The translations under genes and the position numbers were made by a program. A stretch of 64,000 nt of DNA. Source: Buttiauxella agrestis ATCC 33320. Its GTDB lineage: Bacteria; Pseudomonadota; Gammaproteobacteria; Enterobacterales; Enterobacteriaceae. Where the stretch lies: assembly GCF_000735355.1 (NCBI RefSeq), contig NZ_JMPI01000020.1:1-64000 (forward strand). The letters are read 5' to 3'. Below the pieces are notes generated by a model, which was given only the letters and a program-made list of their open reading frames with translations, ran no database searches and was not told the origin of the DNA. Shown here piece after piece: positions 18,248 through 28,189 of the stretch. The stretch's first letter is position 1; every line of letters starts with the position of its first letter.

Positions 18248-18423
18248 TTGCCTGCGTCACTATCGCTGAAGTTTTTTATTATTAAGGGAAGTTAAAGTAA
18301 AACGACAGTTCATGGTTTTATTCTTTAACTAAACCCATTTAATTTCCCTTATAGCGTTGGGATATTCGCCTTTTCGGAAACCTCGACCCAAAATTAAAGC
18401 ACCACAATAAAAAGGATGGTGCT

Positions 18424-18741
18424 ATGAAAACAGTATTAATGATGGTGTTACTGGCAGGTGTTGTTGGGGCCGCAACCGCAGCAGATAAAGCAATGACTCC
18501 GCAACAGCAACGCATGACTTCATGTAACCAGCAAGCCACATCACAAACCCTGAAAGGTGATGAACGCAAAACTTACATGAGCAACTGCCTGAAGAACAGC
18601 CAGTCAGAGCCAGCAGATAAGAGTCTGACTCCGCAGCAGCAGAAAATGAAAGATTGTAATGCTCAGGCGGGCAAACAGACATTATCAGGCGATGCGCGAA
18701 AAACTTTCATGAGTAATTGCCTGAAAAAACAAATCAAATAA
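18424..18741 (+). CDS. psiF: Phosphate starvation-inducible protein PsiF
   Basis: This is a 105-residue exported protein of unknown function. A signal peptide (about 1-20, ends TAA) precedes two tandem copies of a ~40-residue unit (LTPQQQKMKDCNAQ... GDARKTFMSNCLK), each with two cysteines. In E. coli it is co-transcribed behind phoA under PhoB. phoA is missing here, so it must have its own promoter in the 176 bases upstream. No clear Pho box is seen there. Confidence 0.93.
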   Translation: MKTVLMMVLLAGVVGAATAADKAMTPQQQRMTSCNQQATSQTLKGDERKTYMSNCLKNSQSEPADKSLTPQQQKMKDCNAQAGKQTLSGDARKTFMSNCLKKQIK

Positions 18742-18748
18742 CCTAAAT

Positions 18749-18774
18749 GGGTGAGTCGGTTCGCTGACTCACCC
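18749..18774 (+). terminator. Stem-loop after psiF
   Basis: A perfect 9-bp stem (18749-18757 with 18766-18774) stands 7 bases after the psiF stop. The following bases are GAAAAATC rather than a T-run, so terminator strength is uncertain. Confidence 0.55.
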
Positions 18775-18846
18775 GAAAAATCATACTTCCCCCCTGGCCT
18801 GAGTTTCTATAATTACGGCAAATGTTTCAGAATATTCCTAAATATC

Positions 18847-19959
18847 ATGAATGATGAATTCAGCTCTGGTAGATGGCTTCCTGGGGGAATTATGGAAAGC
18901 TCAACGTACCTTGACGAAGACAGGCACCGCTCGGGTCGACGGTTCGCCCGCCGCCTGTACATCCCAAGAATCATTGGCTTAGCGACAGGTTTTTTCTGTG
19001 TCTCTTCGGTATTAGTTTTGCAGCCAGTGTCCGGTTGGTGGTGGTTGTTATTGGTCGCTTATGGCTTTATCTGGCCGCATTTTGCCTGGCAAACTGCCGA
19101 TCGCTCGAGCGACCCGGCCCGGGCAGAAATCCGCAATTTAATGGTTGATTCATTAATGGGTGGCGTGTGGATTGCCGTCATGGGGCTGAATGCGCTTCCT
19201 TCGGCATTGATTTTCACCATGTTGTGCATGAACAACGTGGGCTGTGGTGGGGTAAAATTGTTTGGGATGGGGCTTGGGGTGATCTTGCTGAGTTGCCTGT
19301 TAACGCTAGGGTTGGCACGCATTCCTCTTAATCTGGAAACCATGCCATCACAGGTATGGATTTGCCTGCCGTTTCTGCTTGTTTATCCCGTTTACTTTGG
19401 CCTCGTCAGTTACCGCACCGCGCTCAAACTTTCGGAACATAAACGCAGGTTGATGCAAATGAGCACTCGCGATGGTATGACTGGGGTATATAACCGCCGT
19501 CACTGGGAGCATTTGCTGCACGGCGAGTATGACAACTGCCAACGTTATCAACGTAGTGCGACGCTATTGCTCATTGATATCGACCACTTCAAATCGATTA
19601 ACGACTCATTTGGACATGATGTGGGTGATGAAGCCATTCTCGCCATTACTGAACATTTGCAGCTTAGCCTGCGAATTACCGATGTGATAGGGCGGTTCGG
19701 TGGCGATGAGTTTGGGGTCATTATGTCAGGGACGCCGCAAGAAAGTGCAATCCAGGCGATGGCTCGCGTTCGTGACTATCTCGACGAGTTTCGTTTACCG
19801 CGAGCACCTCATGTACCGCTGCGCATAAGCGTGGGCGTTGCGGAGTTCAATAAGCACATGGTGAACTATCGAGAATGGTTAAAAGCGGCAGATGTGGCGT
19901 TGTATAAAGCTAAAAAACTTGGACGAAGCCGTACTGAAGTGGCTGATATAGCAGCATAA
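18847..19959 (+). CDS. dgcC: Diguanylate cyclase DgcC (AdrA)
   Basis: This membrane-bound enzyme makes cyclic di-GMP from two GTP. In E. coli and Salmonella it is the CsgD-controlled AdrA that switches on cellulose synthesis. It has 370 residues (371 in E. coli). The MASE2-type N-terminal half holds several membrane segments (about 40-190). The GGDEF domain follows, with the active site RFGGDEFGVI and an inhibitory RxxD site (RITD) five residues before it, so product inhibition is expected. The ATG at 18847 matches the E. coli N-terminus (MNDE). An ATG at 18892 has a better ribosome site (GGGGGA) and would shorten it by 15 residues. Confidence 0.94.
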   Translation: MNDEFSSGRWLPGGIMESSTYLDEDRHRSGRRFARRLYIPRIIGLATGFFCVSSVLVLQPVSGWWWLLLVAYGFIWPHFAWQTADRSSDPARAEIRNLMVDSLMGGVWIAVMGLNALPSALIFTMLCMNNVGCGGVKLFGMGLGVILLSCLLTLGLARIPLNLETMPSQVWICLPFLLVYPVYFGLVSYRTALKLSEHKRRLMQMSTRDGMTGVYNRRHWEHLLHGEYDNCQRYQRSATLLLIDIDHFKSINDSFGHDVGDEAILAITEHLQLSLRITDVIGRFGGDEFGVIMSGTPQESAIQAMARVRDYLDEFRLPRAPHVPLRISVGVAEFNKHMVNYREWLKAADVALYKAKKLGRSRTEVADIAA

Positions 19960-19960
19960 A

Positions 19961-19986
19961 GCCCTCACCTGAAAGCAGGAGAGGGC
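19961..19986. terminator. Bidirectional terminator between dgcC and proC
   Basis: A hairpin with stem blocks GCCCTC/GAGGGC and CCTG/CAGG lies between the convergent stops of dgcC and proC. Confidence 0.7.
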
Positions 19987-19993
19987 ATAAGGA

Positions 19994-20803
19994 TTACGAT
20001 TTACCTAAATGCTCAGACTTCGCCATACACTTCACCACGGCTTCCATCACAGCAGCTCTGAACCCTTTTTCTTCCAGAACTTTTACCGCTTCAATCGTTG
20101 TTCCGCCGGGTGAGCAGACCATATCCTTCAACTCGCCCGGATGCTGGCCGGTTTCCAGAACCATTTTCGCCGAACCCATAACCGCTTGTGCCGCGAACTG
20201 ATAAGCCTGCTTACGCGGCATTCCGCCCAGTACCGCAGCATCAGCCATCGCTTCAATAAACATAAACACATATGCCGGGGCGGAACCGCTCACGCCCACA
20301 ACCGGGTGAATCATGGTTTCCGACACCACCTCAGCAAGACCAAAGCTGCGGAAAATATTCACCGCATCGGCAATATCTTCAGAGGTGACTAACGCGTTTG
20401 GCGTGATTGAGGTCATCCCGGCATTCACCAGGGCTGGCGTATTGGGCATGGCACGGATAATTTTACGGTCGTGTCCCAGGGCTTTTGCCAGCGAATCCAG
20501 TGTGATGCCTGCGGCAATGGAAATCACCACCGTATCTTTATTCAGGCTGGAATTGACTTCACCGAGCACTTTTAGCATCACATTGGGCTTCACCGCACCG
20601 AAAACGATATCGGCAATTTGAGCAACTTCCTGTGCACTTTGCGCGGCATTAATACCGTATTGCTCGCGCAAGGCATCGACTTTATCGGGCGATGGTGTAT
20701 AGACCCAGATGTTGCCTGGAAGCACTTGCCCACTGGCTATCAGACCACCAAGAATGGCTTTTCCCATATTGCCGCAACCGATAAATCCAATTTTCTTATC
20801 CAA
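19994..20803 (-). CDS. proC: Pyrroline-5-carboxylate reductase
   Basis: This enzyme catalyses the last step of proline synthesis, reducing pyrroline-5-carboxylate to proline with NADPH. It has 269 residues, the E. coli length. The Rossmann nucleotide loop GFIGCGNMGKAI is at residues 6-17. IRAMPNTPALVNAG and the C-terminal signature PGGTTIEAVKVLEEKGFRA are present. It is divergent from yaiI. proA at the left edge belongs to the same pathway. Confidence 0.97.
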   Translation of the reverse strand: MDKKIGFIGCGNMGKAILGGLIASGQVLPGNIWVYTPSPDKVDALREQYGINAAQSAQEVAQIADIVFGAVKPNVMLKVLGEVNSSLNKDTVVISIAAGITLDSLAKALGHDRKIIRAMPNTPALVNAGMTSITPNALVTSEDIADAVNIFRSFGLAEVVSETMIHPVVGVSGSAPAYVFMFIEAMADAAVLGGMPRKQAYQFAAQAVMGSAKMVLETGQHPGELKDMVCSPGGTTIEAVKVLEEKGFRAAVMEAVVKCMAKSEHLGKS

Positions 20804-20951
20804 AGTCTCACTCCATCGTTTTGAGTTGTGTGATGAGCATAGCTTAACGTGATTTCACTGGCTTCGGCTAACCGCAGGCAAAGATAAAGTTTGCGATTCT
20901 GAAAAAGCACGGCAAGATCCCATCCATCAGCGTCGGCAATCAGGAGTCGTG

Positions 20952-21413
20952 ATGCAAATTTGGGTGGATGCAGATGCGTGTCCAAAAGTGATAAAAGAAG
21001 TGTTGTTTCGTGCCGCTGAACGCACGCAAACCATGGTAACTCTGGTGGCAAACCAGGGAATGAAAACGCCGCCTTCGCGTTTTATTCGTAGCCTGCAAGT
21101 GGCATCGGGTTTTGATGTGGCCGATAACGAAATTGTCAGGCGCTGTGAAAAAGGCGATTTAGTGGTGACGGCGGATATTCCTTTGGCTGCCGATGTGCTG
21201 GAAAAGGGCGCGATTGCGCTCAATCCTCGCGGCGAACTTTACACTCCTGCCACCATTCGTGAACGCCTTACGATGCGTGATTTTATGGATACATTGAGAG
21301 CCAGTGGTGTGCAGACCGGCGGGCCTGACAGCCTTAATCAGCGTGACCGTCAGTTATTTGCGAACGAACTCGAAAAGTGGCTGCTTGTGGCCAGTCGCTC
21401 TAAAAGCGCTTAA
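20952..21413 (+). CDS. yaiI: UPF0178 protein YaiI
   Basis: This is a 153-residue protein of unknown function with a predicted NYN/PIN-like fold. The family's conserved acidic motif [11 protein letters not shown] opens the protein, and [13 protein letters not shown] and NPRGELYT follow. The ATG at 20952 is chosen over the GTG immediately before it, because CAGGAG lies 7 bases upstream. Its order proC-yaiI-aroL is that of E. coli. Confidence 0.92.
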   Translation: MQIWVDADACPKVIKEVLFRAAERTQTMVTLVANQGMKTPPSRFIRSLQVASGFDVADNEIVRRCEKGDLVVTADIPLAADVLEKGAIALNPRGELYTPATIRERLTMRDFMDTLRASGVQTGGPDSLNQRDRQLFANELEKWLLVASRSKSA

Positions 21414-21434
21414 TACCGATGTAATTCTACACCG

Positions 21435-21454
21435 CGTACTAGCTTGCTGGTATG
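21435..21454 (+). promoter_or_regulatory. Possible TrpR operator upstream of aroL
   Basis: The 20 bases CGTACTAGCTTGCTGGTATG resemble the near-palindromic TrpR operator (core CTAG...). In E. coli aroL is repressed by TrpR together with TyrR. No convincing TyrR box (TGTAAA-N6-TTTACA) is seen here. Confidence 0.45.
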
Positions 21455-21492
21455 ATGACACTCTTTGGCGGACTTCTAAGGATTAGCCACCG

Positions 21493-22017
21493 ATGACTCA
21501 ACCCATTTATTTAGTCGGCGCACGAGGTTGTGGCAAAACAACCGTGGGTGTTGCATTAGCGCAGGCATTGGGCTGTAACTTTGTTGATACCGACCATTAC
21601 CTTTTAACGACCACCAAAATGAGCGTTGCCGATATCGTCGCACAAGAAGGGTGGGACGGTTTTCGTCGCCGTGAGTCTGGTGCGCTGCAAAGCGTTACGG
21701 CGCCAGGTACGGTTATTGCGACCGGGGGCGGCATGGTGCTGGCCGAAAGCAATCGTCAGTTTATGCGCGAGCACGGCGTGGTTATCTACCTGCGTGCACC
21801 GGCGCAAATCCTGGCCTCACGCTTAGAAGCTTTCCCGGAAGAAGGCCAGCGTCCTACGCTTACCGGTAGGCCGATTACCGATGAAATCGTCGAAGTGCTT
21901 GCGGCCCGTGAAGCGCTCTATAACCAGGCCGCACACCATGTTGTTGATGCCACGCGTTCCCCTGAAGAAATCGTCGCCGCGGTGCTGGCGGCATTGCATA
22001 CGGCTCATGCCAGCTAA
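21493..22017 (+). CDS. aroL: Shikimate kinase 2
   Basis: This enzyme phosphorylates shikimate at the 3-hydroxyl with ATP in the common aromatic amino acid pathway. It has 174 residues, as in E. coli. The Walker A loop GARGCGKTT is at about 9-17. Substrate-binding residues appear in DTDHYL and FRRRES, with GGG in ATGGGMV and the lid arginine in [10 protein letters not shown]. It heads the aroL-yaiA-aroM group. An AAGGA (21477-21481) precedes the start. Confidence 0.96.
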   Translation: MTQPIYLVGARGCGKTTVGVALAQALGCNFVDTDHYLLTTTKMSVADIVAQEGWDGFRRRESGALQSVTAPGTVIATGGGMVLAESNRQFMREHGVVIYLRAPAQILASRLEAFPEEGQRPTLTGRPITDEIVEVLAAREALYNQAAHHVVDATRSPEEIVAAVLAALHTAHAS

Positions 22018-22061
22018 TCATTGTCTATACTTAACGCTCATCCATAACCTAAGGAAGAGCG

Positions 22062-22253
22062 ATGGCGAGCAATCCTCCATATCCACGGGAAGCGCGAATT
22101 GTTGCCGTTGAAAAAGGCGCAACGGACCAAACAGTGACCTGGTATCAACTTCGTGCCGACCATCCCCATCCTGACACGCTAATTAGCGAGCATGAAACAG
22201 AACAAGAAGCGCGGGATGCTAAGCGGCGTTACGAAGATCCGCAAAAAACCTAG
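22062..22253 (+). CDS. yaiA: Small protein YaiA
   Basis: This is a 63-residue soluble protein of unknown function encoded between aroL and aroM, as in E. coli. It is recognised by [23 protein letters not shown] and the charged C-terminus. AAGGAAGAG directly upstream is a strong ribosome site. It is probably co-transcribed with aroL (44-base gap). Confidence 0.9.
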   Translation: MASNPPYPREARIVAVEKGATDQTVTWYQLRADHPHPDTLISEHETEQEARDAKRRYEDPQKT

Positions 22254-22530
22254 TGTCACTGGCAAGGATGCCGCATCTTCTCCCTCTTTTGAATTAACTC
22301 AATGACCTGCGATAAATCACATCTTTCAGTTAATCCATTTGTTAAAAAATAATTATCGTGATGTTGTACTAATGTCGTTGGCGTTTCGTTGAATATTCCG
22401 GCAGATGCTCTGCAATTATGCTGCTACGCTTTGTGGTTAATTATTGAACGACCTTCAGCAGAGTATCATTCACAGGAAAGATACCAGCGCAGCAGTGAGG
22501 GGCTGATATGGGACAAGGGCGGAACGAAAC

Positions 22531-23208
22531 ATGAAACAAACATTGGCAATTATCACCATCGGCGTTGTTCCGGTCAGTGAAATCCTGCCGCTACTCACGG
22601 ATCACATTTCTGCTGATCAAATCAAACTATTCAGCTTGCTTGGTAATCTTTCGCATGACGAAGTGATGGCGGAATATGCTCCGGAGGCAGGTGAAGAACC
22701 TTTACTCACTCTTTTATCCGGTAATCTTCTGATTTCTTTGGGGAAGCAGAAAGTAGAGCGTGCGTTACAGGACGTGCTTGAAGTACTGGATAACCAGGGT
22801 TTCGATGTCATTTTACTCATGAGTTCACACCGTTTTGCCAATCTAACGGTACGTAAAGGTATTTTGCTGGAGCCAGAGCGCATCATCCCGCCGCTGGTAG
22901 CCTCGATTGTCGTCGGGCATCAGGTCGGGATTATTATCCCGGTGCCTGAAATGCTTAAATTCCAGAGCCAAAAATGGCAACTTTTAGAGAGTGAACCGCT
23001 GTATGAATTGGCGAATCCGATTCATGGAACGGAACAGGATCTAATCGATGCAGGAAAGAAACTGGTAGCAGATGGTGCGGATGTACTGCTTCTGGATTGC
23101 CTGGGTTTTCATCAAAAACATCGTGATTTGCTGCAAAAATCATTGGATGTTCCGGTATTGTTATCGAACGTGCTGATTGCTCGGCTGGCGTCGGAATTGC
23201 TCGCTTAA
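22531..23208 (+). CDS. aroM: AroM family protein
   Basis: This is a 225-residue cytoplasmic protein of unknown function, TyrR-regulated with aroL in E. coli. It looks like an Asp/Glu-racemase-type fold, with conserved cysteine context [14 protein letters not shown]. Length and N-terminus ([14 protein letters not shown]) match E. coli. A 277-base gap separates it from yaiA, longer than in E. coli, with no gene recognised in it, so it may have its own promoter. Confidence 0.92.
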   Translation: MKQTLAIITIGVVPVSEILPLLTDHISADQIKLFSLLGNLSHDEVMAEYAPEAGEEPLLTLLSGNLLISLGKQKVERALQDVLEVLDNQGFDVILLMSSHRFANLTVRKGILLEPERIIPPLVASIVVGHQVGIIIPVPEMLKFQSQKWQLLESEPLYELANPIHGTEQDLIDAGKKLVADGADVLLLDCLGFHQKHRDLLQKSLDVPVLLSNVLIARLASELLA

Positions 23209-23276
23209 CGGCAGGCAATAATTTGCGTGACAGGCTCTTAAGTTCCCCTCTATATTGTTTTTTCAACTATTTTTAA

Positions 23277-23582
<306 letters not shown>

Positions 23583-23591
23583 TGTATTTAT

Positions 23592-23618
23592 TTCCCTCTT
23601 CCCATAGGGAAGAGGGAA
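23592..23618. terminator. Bidirectional terminator between ppnP and rdgC
   Basis: A perfect 12-bp stem with a 3-base loop lies between the convergent stops of ppnP and rdgC. Confidence 0.75.
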
Positions 23619-23624
23619 CGGATT

Positions 23625-24536
23625 TTAGCGCTGGGCTTCGCCGCCTAACGCTTCAACCAGGCTTTTGATCAACGCCGCTAATTCACCTGTCATCAGAATA
23701 AAATCAGCATCAAAACGTTGGCCAAAATCTTCGCGGTCGATGTCATCGTTCTGTTCACGGATAGTATCCGCAAATTTCAAACGCTTAATCGAACCGTCGT
23801 CAGCAATTAAAAACTGAATACGTTCTTGCCAGTCAAGAGCCAGTTTAGTGACCACTTTATCGGCTTCGATATGTGCGGCAATTTCGTCGCAAACCAGGTC
23901 CTGCTGCTTGCAACGAATCACACCGCCGCCTTCAAGAATGGCTTTCAGCTCGGCTTCATCCATTAGCGCAAAGCCGGGAGGTACGTCGCCTGAGCGAACC
24001 CATTCGGTCAGTGTCAGCTCAATTGGGTTTTCGAGCGCAAGCGGCACCACTGGCAACGAACCAAGACTTTTACGCAGCAACGCCAGAGTATCTTCTGCTT
24101 TCTTGGCACTGGCACAATCCACCATGATTAAACCGTTTACGGTATCAATCCACATCATGGTTTGATTGAAACGACTAAAAGCGCGTGGCAGCAAAGAATG
24201 CAGCACTTCATCTTTCAGGGAATCTTTCTCGGTTTTTTTCAGCTTACGAGCTTGTTCGGCTTCAAGGCGGCTGATCTTCGCTTCCAGTTCTTGTTTAATC
24301 ACCGGAGCCGGGAGAATTTTTTCTTCTTTACGGGCGCAAATCACAATCTGCCCGTTGGCAACATGGGTTAATGCATCGCTGTGCGAACCCATCGGCGACA
24401 CCCAGCCGGTCTTGGCCATATCCTGGCTACCGCAAGGGGTGAAAGTAAACGCGGCCAACTGTTTTTCCATGTCATCCGCTGAAAGCGTGATGTCACGGCT
24501 TAAACGGTAAACCATTAAATTTTTGAACCACACCAT
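23625..24536 (-). CDS. rdgC: Recombination-associated protein RdgC
   Basis: This is a ring-forming DNA-binding protein that limits RecA filament formation and inhibits RecA-driven strand exchange. It has 303 residues, the E. coli length. It is recognised by [39 protein letters not shown] and the [16 protein letters not shown] stretch. It is divergent from mak, as in E. coli. Confidence 0.96.
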   Translation of the reverse strand: MVWFKNLMVYRLSRDITLSADDMEKQLAAFTFTPCGSQDMAKTGWVSPMGSHSDALTHVANGQIVICARKEEKILPAPVIKQELEAKISRLEAEQARKLKKTEKDSLKDEVLHSLLPRAFSRFNQTMMWIDTVNGLIMVDCASAKKAEDTLALLRKSLGSLPVVPLALENPIELTLTEWVRSGDVPPGFALMDEAELKAILEGGGVIRCKQQDLVCDEIAAHIEADKVVTKLALDWQERIQFLIADDGSIKRLKFADTIREQNDDIDREDFGQRFDADFILMTGELAALIKSLVEALGGEAQR

Positions 24537-24661
24537 GATTATTTCCCGGACTGTCAGTTAAACGCAGCGGGCATGATAACGAATCGGGCGCTGTGTTTCA
24601 TTGCCTTTACGGGGCTGCACTTCTATTCTATTGATAACAATAATTAAATGAGGGCATCGCC

Positions 24662-25573
24662 GTGCGTATTGGTATCGACTTAGGTGGAACAAAAACAGAA
24701 GTTATCGCTCTGGCCAACGACGGGAAACAACTTTTCCGCCATCGCTTGCCAACGCCGAAAAACGATTACCAGCAGACTATCGGCACGATTGTTGAGCTGG
24801 TGCGCCTGGCAGAAGAGGCCACTGGTGAGACTGGAACCGTAGGTATCGGTATACCCGGTTCGATCTCGCCTTATACCCGCGTGGTCAAAAATGCCAACTC
24901 AACCTGGCTTAACGGCCAACCTTTCGATAAAGATCTGTGTGATGCTCTGCAGCGTGAAGTTCGTCTTGCTAATGATGCTAACTGTCTGGCGGTTTCTGAA
25001 GCAACCGACGGGGCTGCAGCCGGTGCGGCAATGGTTTTCGCGGTGATCATCGGTACAGGCTGTGGATCGGGCATCGCCATTAACGGGCGTAGCCTGATTG
25101 GCGGCAACGGTACGGCGGGTGAGTGGGGCCATAACCCTTTACCATGGATGGATGAAGACGAATTGCGTTTTCGCGAGGAAGTGCCTTGCTACTGCGGCAA
25201 ACAAGGCTGTATCGAAACCTTTATTTCCGGCACGGGCTTCGGTACAGATTACCTTCGTTTGAGTGGTCATGCCCTTAAGGGTAATGAGATCATGCATTTA
25301 GTCGAGCAACAGGATCCGGTTGCAGAACTGGCGATCGCTCGCTACGAAATGCGCCTGGCAAAATCACTGGCCCACATTGTCAATATTATTGATCCCGATG
25401 TGATCGTGCTCGGCGGCGGTATGAGTAACAACGAACGTTTGTACAAAACAGTGCCGCAGCTAGTGAAGCCGTGGGTCTTTGGCGGTGAATGCGAAACCCC
25501 GATTCGCAAAGCGGTTCATGGCGACTCCAGCGGCGTACGCGGTGCGGCGTGGTTGTGGCCGCTGGAGAAGTAA
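24662..25573 (+). CDS. mak: Fructokinase Mak (ROK family)
   Basis: This cytoplasmic sugar kinase phosphorylates fructose (and mannose) with ATP. It has 303 residues. The phosphate-binding motif [12 protein letters not shown] is at 6-17. The ROK zinc site is seen as [18 protein letters not shown], with [10 protein letters not shown] just before it. The start is GTG, as in E. coli. Divergent from rdgC. In E. coli araJ comes next; here a type VI secretion module does. Confidence 0.95.
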   Translation: MRIGIDLGGTKTEVIALANDGKQLFRHRLPTPKNDYQQTIGTIVELVRLAEEATGETGTVGIGIPGSISPYTRVVKNANSTWLNGQPFDKDLCDALQREVRLANDANCLAVSEATDGAAAGAAMVFAVIIGTGCGSGIAINGRSLIGGNGTAGEWGHNPLPWMDEDELRFREEVPCYCGKQGCIETFISGTGFGTDYLRLSGHALKGNEIMHLVEQQDPVAELAIARYEMRLAKSLAHIVNIIDPDVIVLGGGMSNNERLYKTVPQLVKPWVFGGECETPIRKAVHGDSSGVRGAAWLWPLEK

Positions 25574-25576
25574 AAG

Positions 25577-25652
25577 CTGGTGGATGACGCTGCGTTAATC
25601 CGTCCTGTGAGATCTCATACTTAGGTCGGATTAGCGTTAGCGACATCCGGCA
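25577..25652. repeat. REP/BIME-like palindromic elements after mak
   Basis: Two imperfect palindromes with the REP signature (GGATGACGC...GTTAATCC at ~25582-25605, and GTCGGATTAGCGTTAGCGACATCCGGC at 25625-25651) follow mak. They mark the junction between the backbone and the inserted type VI module. Confidence 0.5.
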
Positions 25653-25854
25653 AAAAATAATCTATTGAACGCCTGAACCATTTGTAGGTTTCCCTATTTT
25701 CTTTTATGTGACACCTGTCACAGTCATCTCGCTCTTCCAATCTTATCTTTCACGTCCATTATATTGTTGATTTTATTATATTTATCAGGGTTATGATTCA
25801 GTTTCGACTATGTGCTCTGGTCAATAACTCCACGGACAGGAAAGGACTTCCATC

Positions 25855-27379
25855 ATGGCCTCAGACGGCGCCCGCTTTACCTTCACCGCCGGGCGTACAC
25901 CTGCGGACACCTTTGCGGTGGTGAACTTTACGCTAAAGCAGTCCCTCTCCTCCCTGTTCAGCCTGGAGATCACCGTCGCCTGCAATGACCCGGCGATTGG
26001 CTTTAAAGCTATTCTCGATGAATTCGCGCTGCTCACCATCTGGCAGGGCGATGTGATCAAGCGCCGGGTGCGCGGTATCGTCACCTTCTGCGAACAGGGT
26101 GACAGCGGTAAACACCAGACGCTCTACCGCATGACGGTACGACCCGAGTTCTGGCGCAGTTCACAACGGCAGAACTGCCGCAGCTTTCAGAACTACGACA
26201 TCCAGTATATTTTTGCCAAACTGCTCAAAGAAATGCGTATCCGCACGCATGACGCGCTGTTCCGCCGCCCGCATCCGGCACGCGAATTCTGTGTGCAGTT
26301 TATGGAGTCGGATTACGATTTCATCGCCCGACGCCGCCAACCGTGCACCGGGCGACCTGCCGGGGACGAAAACCCAGATGGCGATACGCTCGCAGACGTA
26401 TAAGGGTAATGGATACAACGAACTGATGTTCGAGGACCAGACCGGCCAGGAATTGCTGTCGATGCATGCCCAGAAGGACATGAAAACGGTGGTGCTGAAT
26501 AACCGCGACACCAATGTGAAAGTCGACCATACAGAAACCATCGGCAATAACCAGCAGGTCACGGTCGGGCTGGGGCAGACGGTGAAAATCGGCAAGGAGA
26601 GCGTCGCCGGGCACGACCAGACAATCACCGTAGCGCACGACCGCAGCATCACCGTGCGCAATGACCAGACGCTGAAAGTCACCCGCGACCGGACGGTAAA
26701 CAGCGGGCGCGATGACAATCTGTACGTGGAGCGCGACCGTAAAGTCACGGTAAAAGGCAGCCAGCAGCACAGCACGACAAAAGACCATATCAGCCTGGTG
26801 AAGGGCAGTCACAGCCTGGAAGTGAAAGGTGACCAGGCGCAGAAAGTGGCGGGTGCGCTGGGTGTGGATGCGCAGGGTGACATCGTGTTGCAGAGCAACA
26901 GCAAAATCACGCTGAAAATGGGCAGCTCATTCATTGTCATTCATCCCGGCGGCGTGGATATCACCGGGCTGAAAATCAATCTTAACGGTGGGGGAAGTCC
27001 GGGGACAGCGGTGAAGACCCTGGAGGCGGCGGTACTGAGCCGTCTGGGCGATGAGGATGATTCGGCAGATGAGTCGCCGGAGGATAGTGACGAAGGTGGT
27101 GGTGGAGATTCCGGTGGCGATGGCTCAGGTGAGCAGGATGAGCCAAAAGATGAGGATGAACCTGATGAATATAAGATCTTGTTTAACTTTAAAGATACCG
27201 ATGGTTCTCCTTATATCGACATAAAATATATTGCTTATTTCGCTGATGGAGCACAGAAGGAAGGAGTAACAGATAAAGAGGGTAATACGGAATTATTTAT
27301 ACAAGATGATGACAACGAGATAGAAATTAAACTGTTTAGTCCTGACTTTGATACATTTTGGGGAGATGAAAATGAGTAA
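25855..27379 (+). pseudogene. vgrG: VgrG (TssI) spike protein gene with internal deletion and frame change
   Basis: VgrG trimers form the tip of the type VI secretion needle. The first part (25855 to ~26330) encodes about the first 160 residues of the gp27-like base, ending ESDYDFIAR. From ~26330 the VgrG sequence continues in another frame with DLPGTKTQMAIRSQTYKG, which normally lies some 300 residues further on. So most of the gp27/gp5 middle is missing and the halves are out of frame. The rest is intact. It holds the beta-prism repeats (DQTITVAHDRSITV...), then an acidic low-complexity linker (27060-27160, many Asp, Glu and Gly), then a ~70-residue beta-rich end. That end (YKILFNFKDTDGSPY...GVTDKEGNTELF) resembles the transthyretin-like adaptors that load effectors. 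AGGAAAGGA precedes the start. Its stop overlaps the effector start by 8 bases. Confidence 0.85.
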
Positions 27380-28142
27380 TACAACAAAAGGAAAACCATC
27401 AAAGAAAACAACAATCATTAATCAATGTAAAATTAATGATTTCAATGCAATGATGAAAGAGGCTGGCGAAGCCATGGATAGAGTGCTGGCGCGAAGGAAA
27501 AAAGATCTTGAAAACTGGGGTAATGACGAGCAAGAGGAATTTTACGCTATATTTGGCTCCAAAGGTGCACGATTGGTTCATGTAAACATGCCGATAAAAG
27601 GAGTCGAAAATATTGTTGAAATAAAAGCATTAGATGTTATGAAAGATTGCATCAGAAGGCTTTGCGAGATTAAGAAAAAATTAACAACCGATAGTTATAT
27701 CAATTTAATCTATGATCCTGATAACCCTGAGGCTCCAACCAATTCTAAAATCCCCCGAGACCCCAATCTTCCGGATACATTTTGTGCTTATGTAAATCCA
27801 GAACAACAAGATAACTACAAAGTAAATATAGGGATAAATTTTACTGGGAGAATAAATGCTAAAAATATGAGGGCTTGTGGAGAGGTAATGGGAGAGAGTT
27901 CTCGTGTATCTACACTGTGCCATGAAATAAGTCATTTTAAGAAGAAATTTGTCGATTCTTCCTTAGGAGGAATGGGTACAGTTGATTACGATGTTGATGG
28001 TCACAGAAGGGAGCCAACAGAAGAGGATAAGTGGACCCTTATAGAGCACCAGTCCGGGGCGATGAAACTTATAGATAAGGGAAGCGAGAATGTTTTTGAT
28101 AATTCTTATAACATTGAAAAATATTTTGAAATAATAGTATAA
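27372..28142 (+). CDS. Putative T6SS effector, HExxH metallopeptidase (aspzincin/M35-like)
   Basis: This is a 256-residue protein encoded directly behind vgrG, the classic place for a cargo effector. Residues 184-188 read HEISH, a zinc-peptidase HExxH motif, in STLCHEISHFKKKF. About 17 residues later GTVDYDVDG (G202-Y206) fits the GTxDxxYG region of aspzincins (M35 family), whose aspartate is the third zinc ligand. I therefore infer a zinc endopeptidase toxin. ATG at 27372 is chosen because GGGGAG lies 6 bases upstream and it overlaps the vgrG stop (ATGAGTAA). An in-frame ATG at 27366 is possible. No signal peptide is seen, as usual for VgrG-delivered cargo. The reading frame is complete although both flanking genes are damaged. 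Base composition is AT-rich, unlike the backbone. Confidence 0.75.
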   Translation: MSNTTKGKPSKKTTIINQCKINDFNAMMKEAGEAMDRVLARRKKDLENWGNDEQEEFYAIFGSKGARLVHVNMPIKGVENIVEIKALDVMKDCIRRLCEIKKKLTTDSYINLIYDPDNPEAPTNSKIPRDPNLPDTFCAYVNPEQQDNYKVNIGINFTGRINAKNMRACGEVMGESSRVSTLCHEISHFKKKFVDSSLGGMGTVDYDVDGHRREPTEEDKWTLIEHQSGAMKLIDKGSENVFDNSYNIEKYFEIIV

Positions 28143-28189
28143 CCCTTTGATAGTTTGACAACCAAACACGATCATATAAGGACAAGGGA

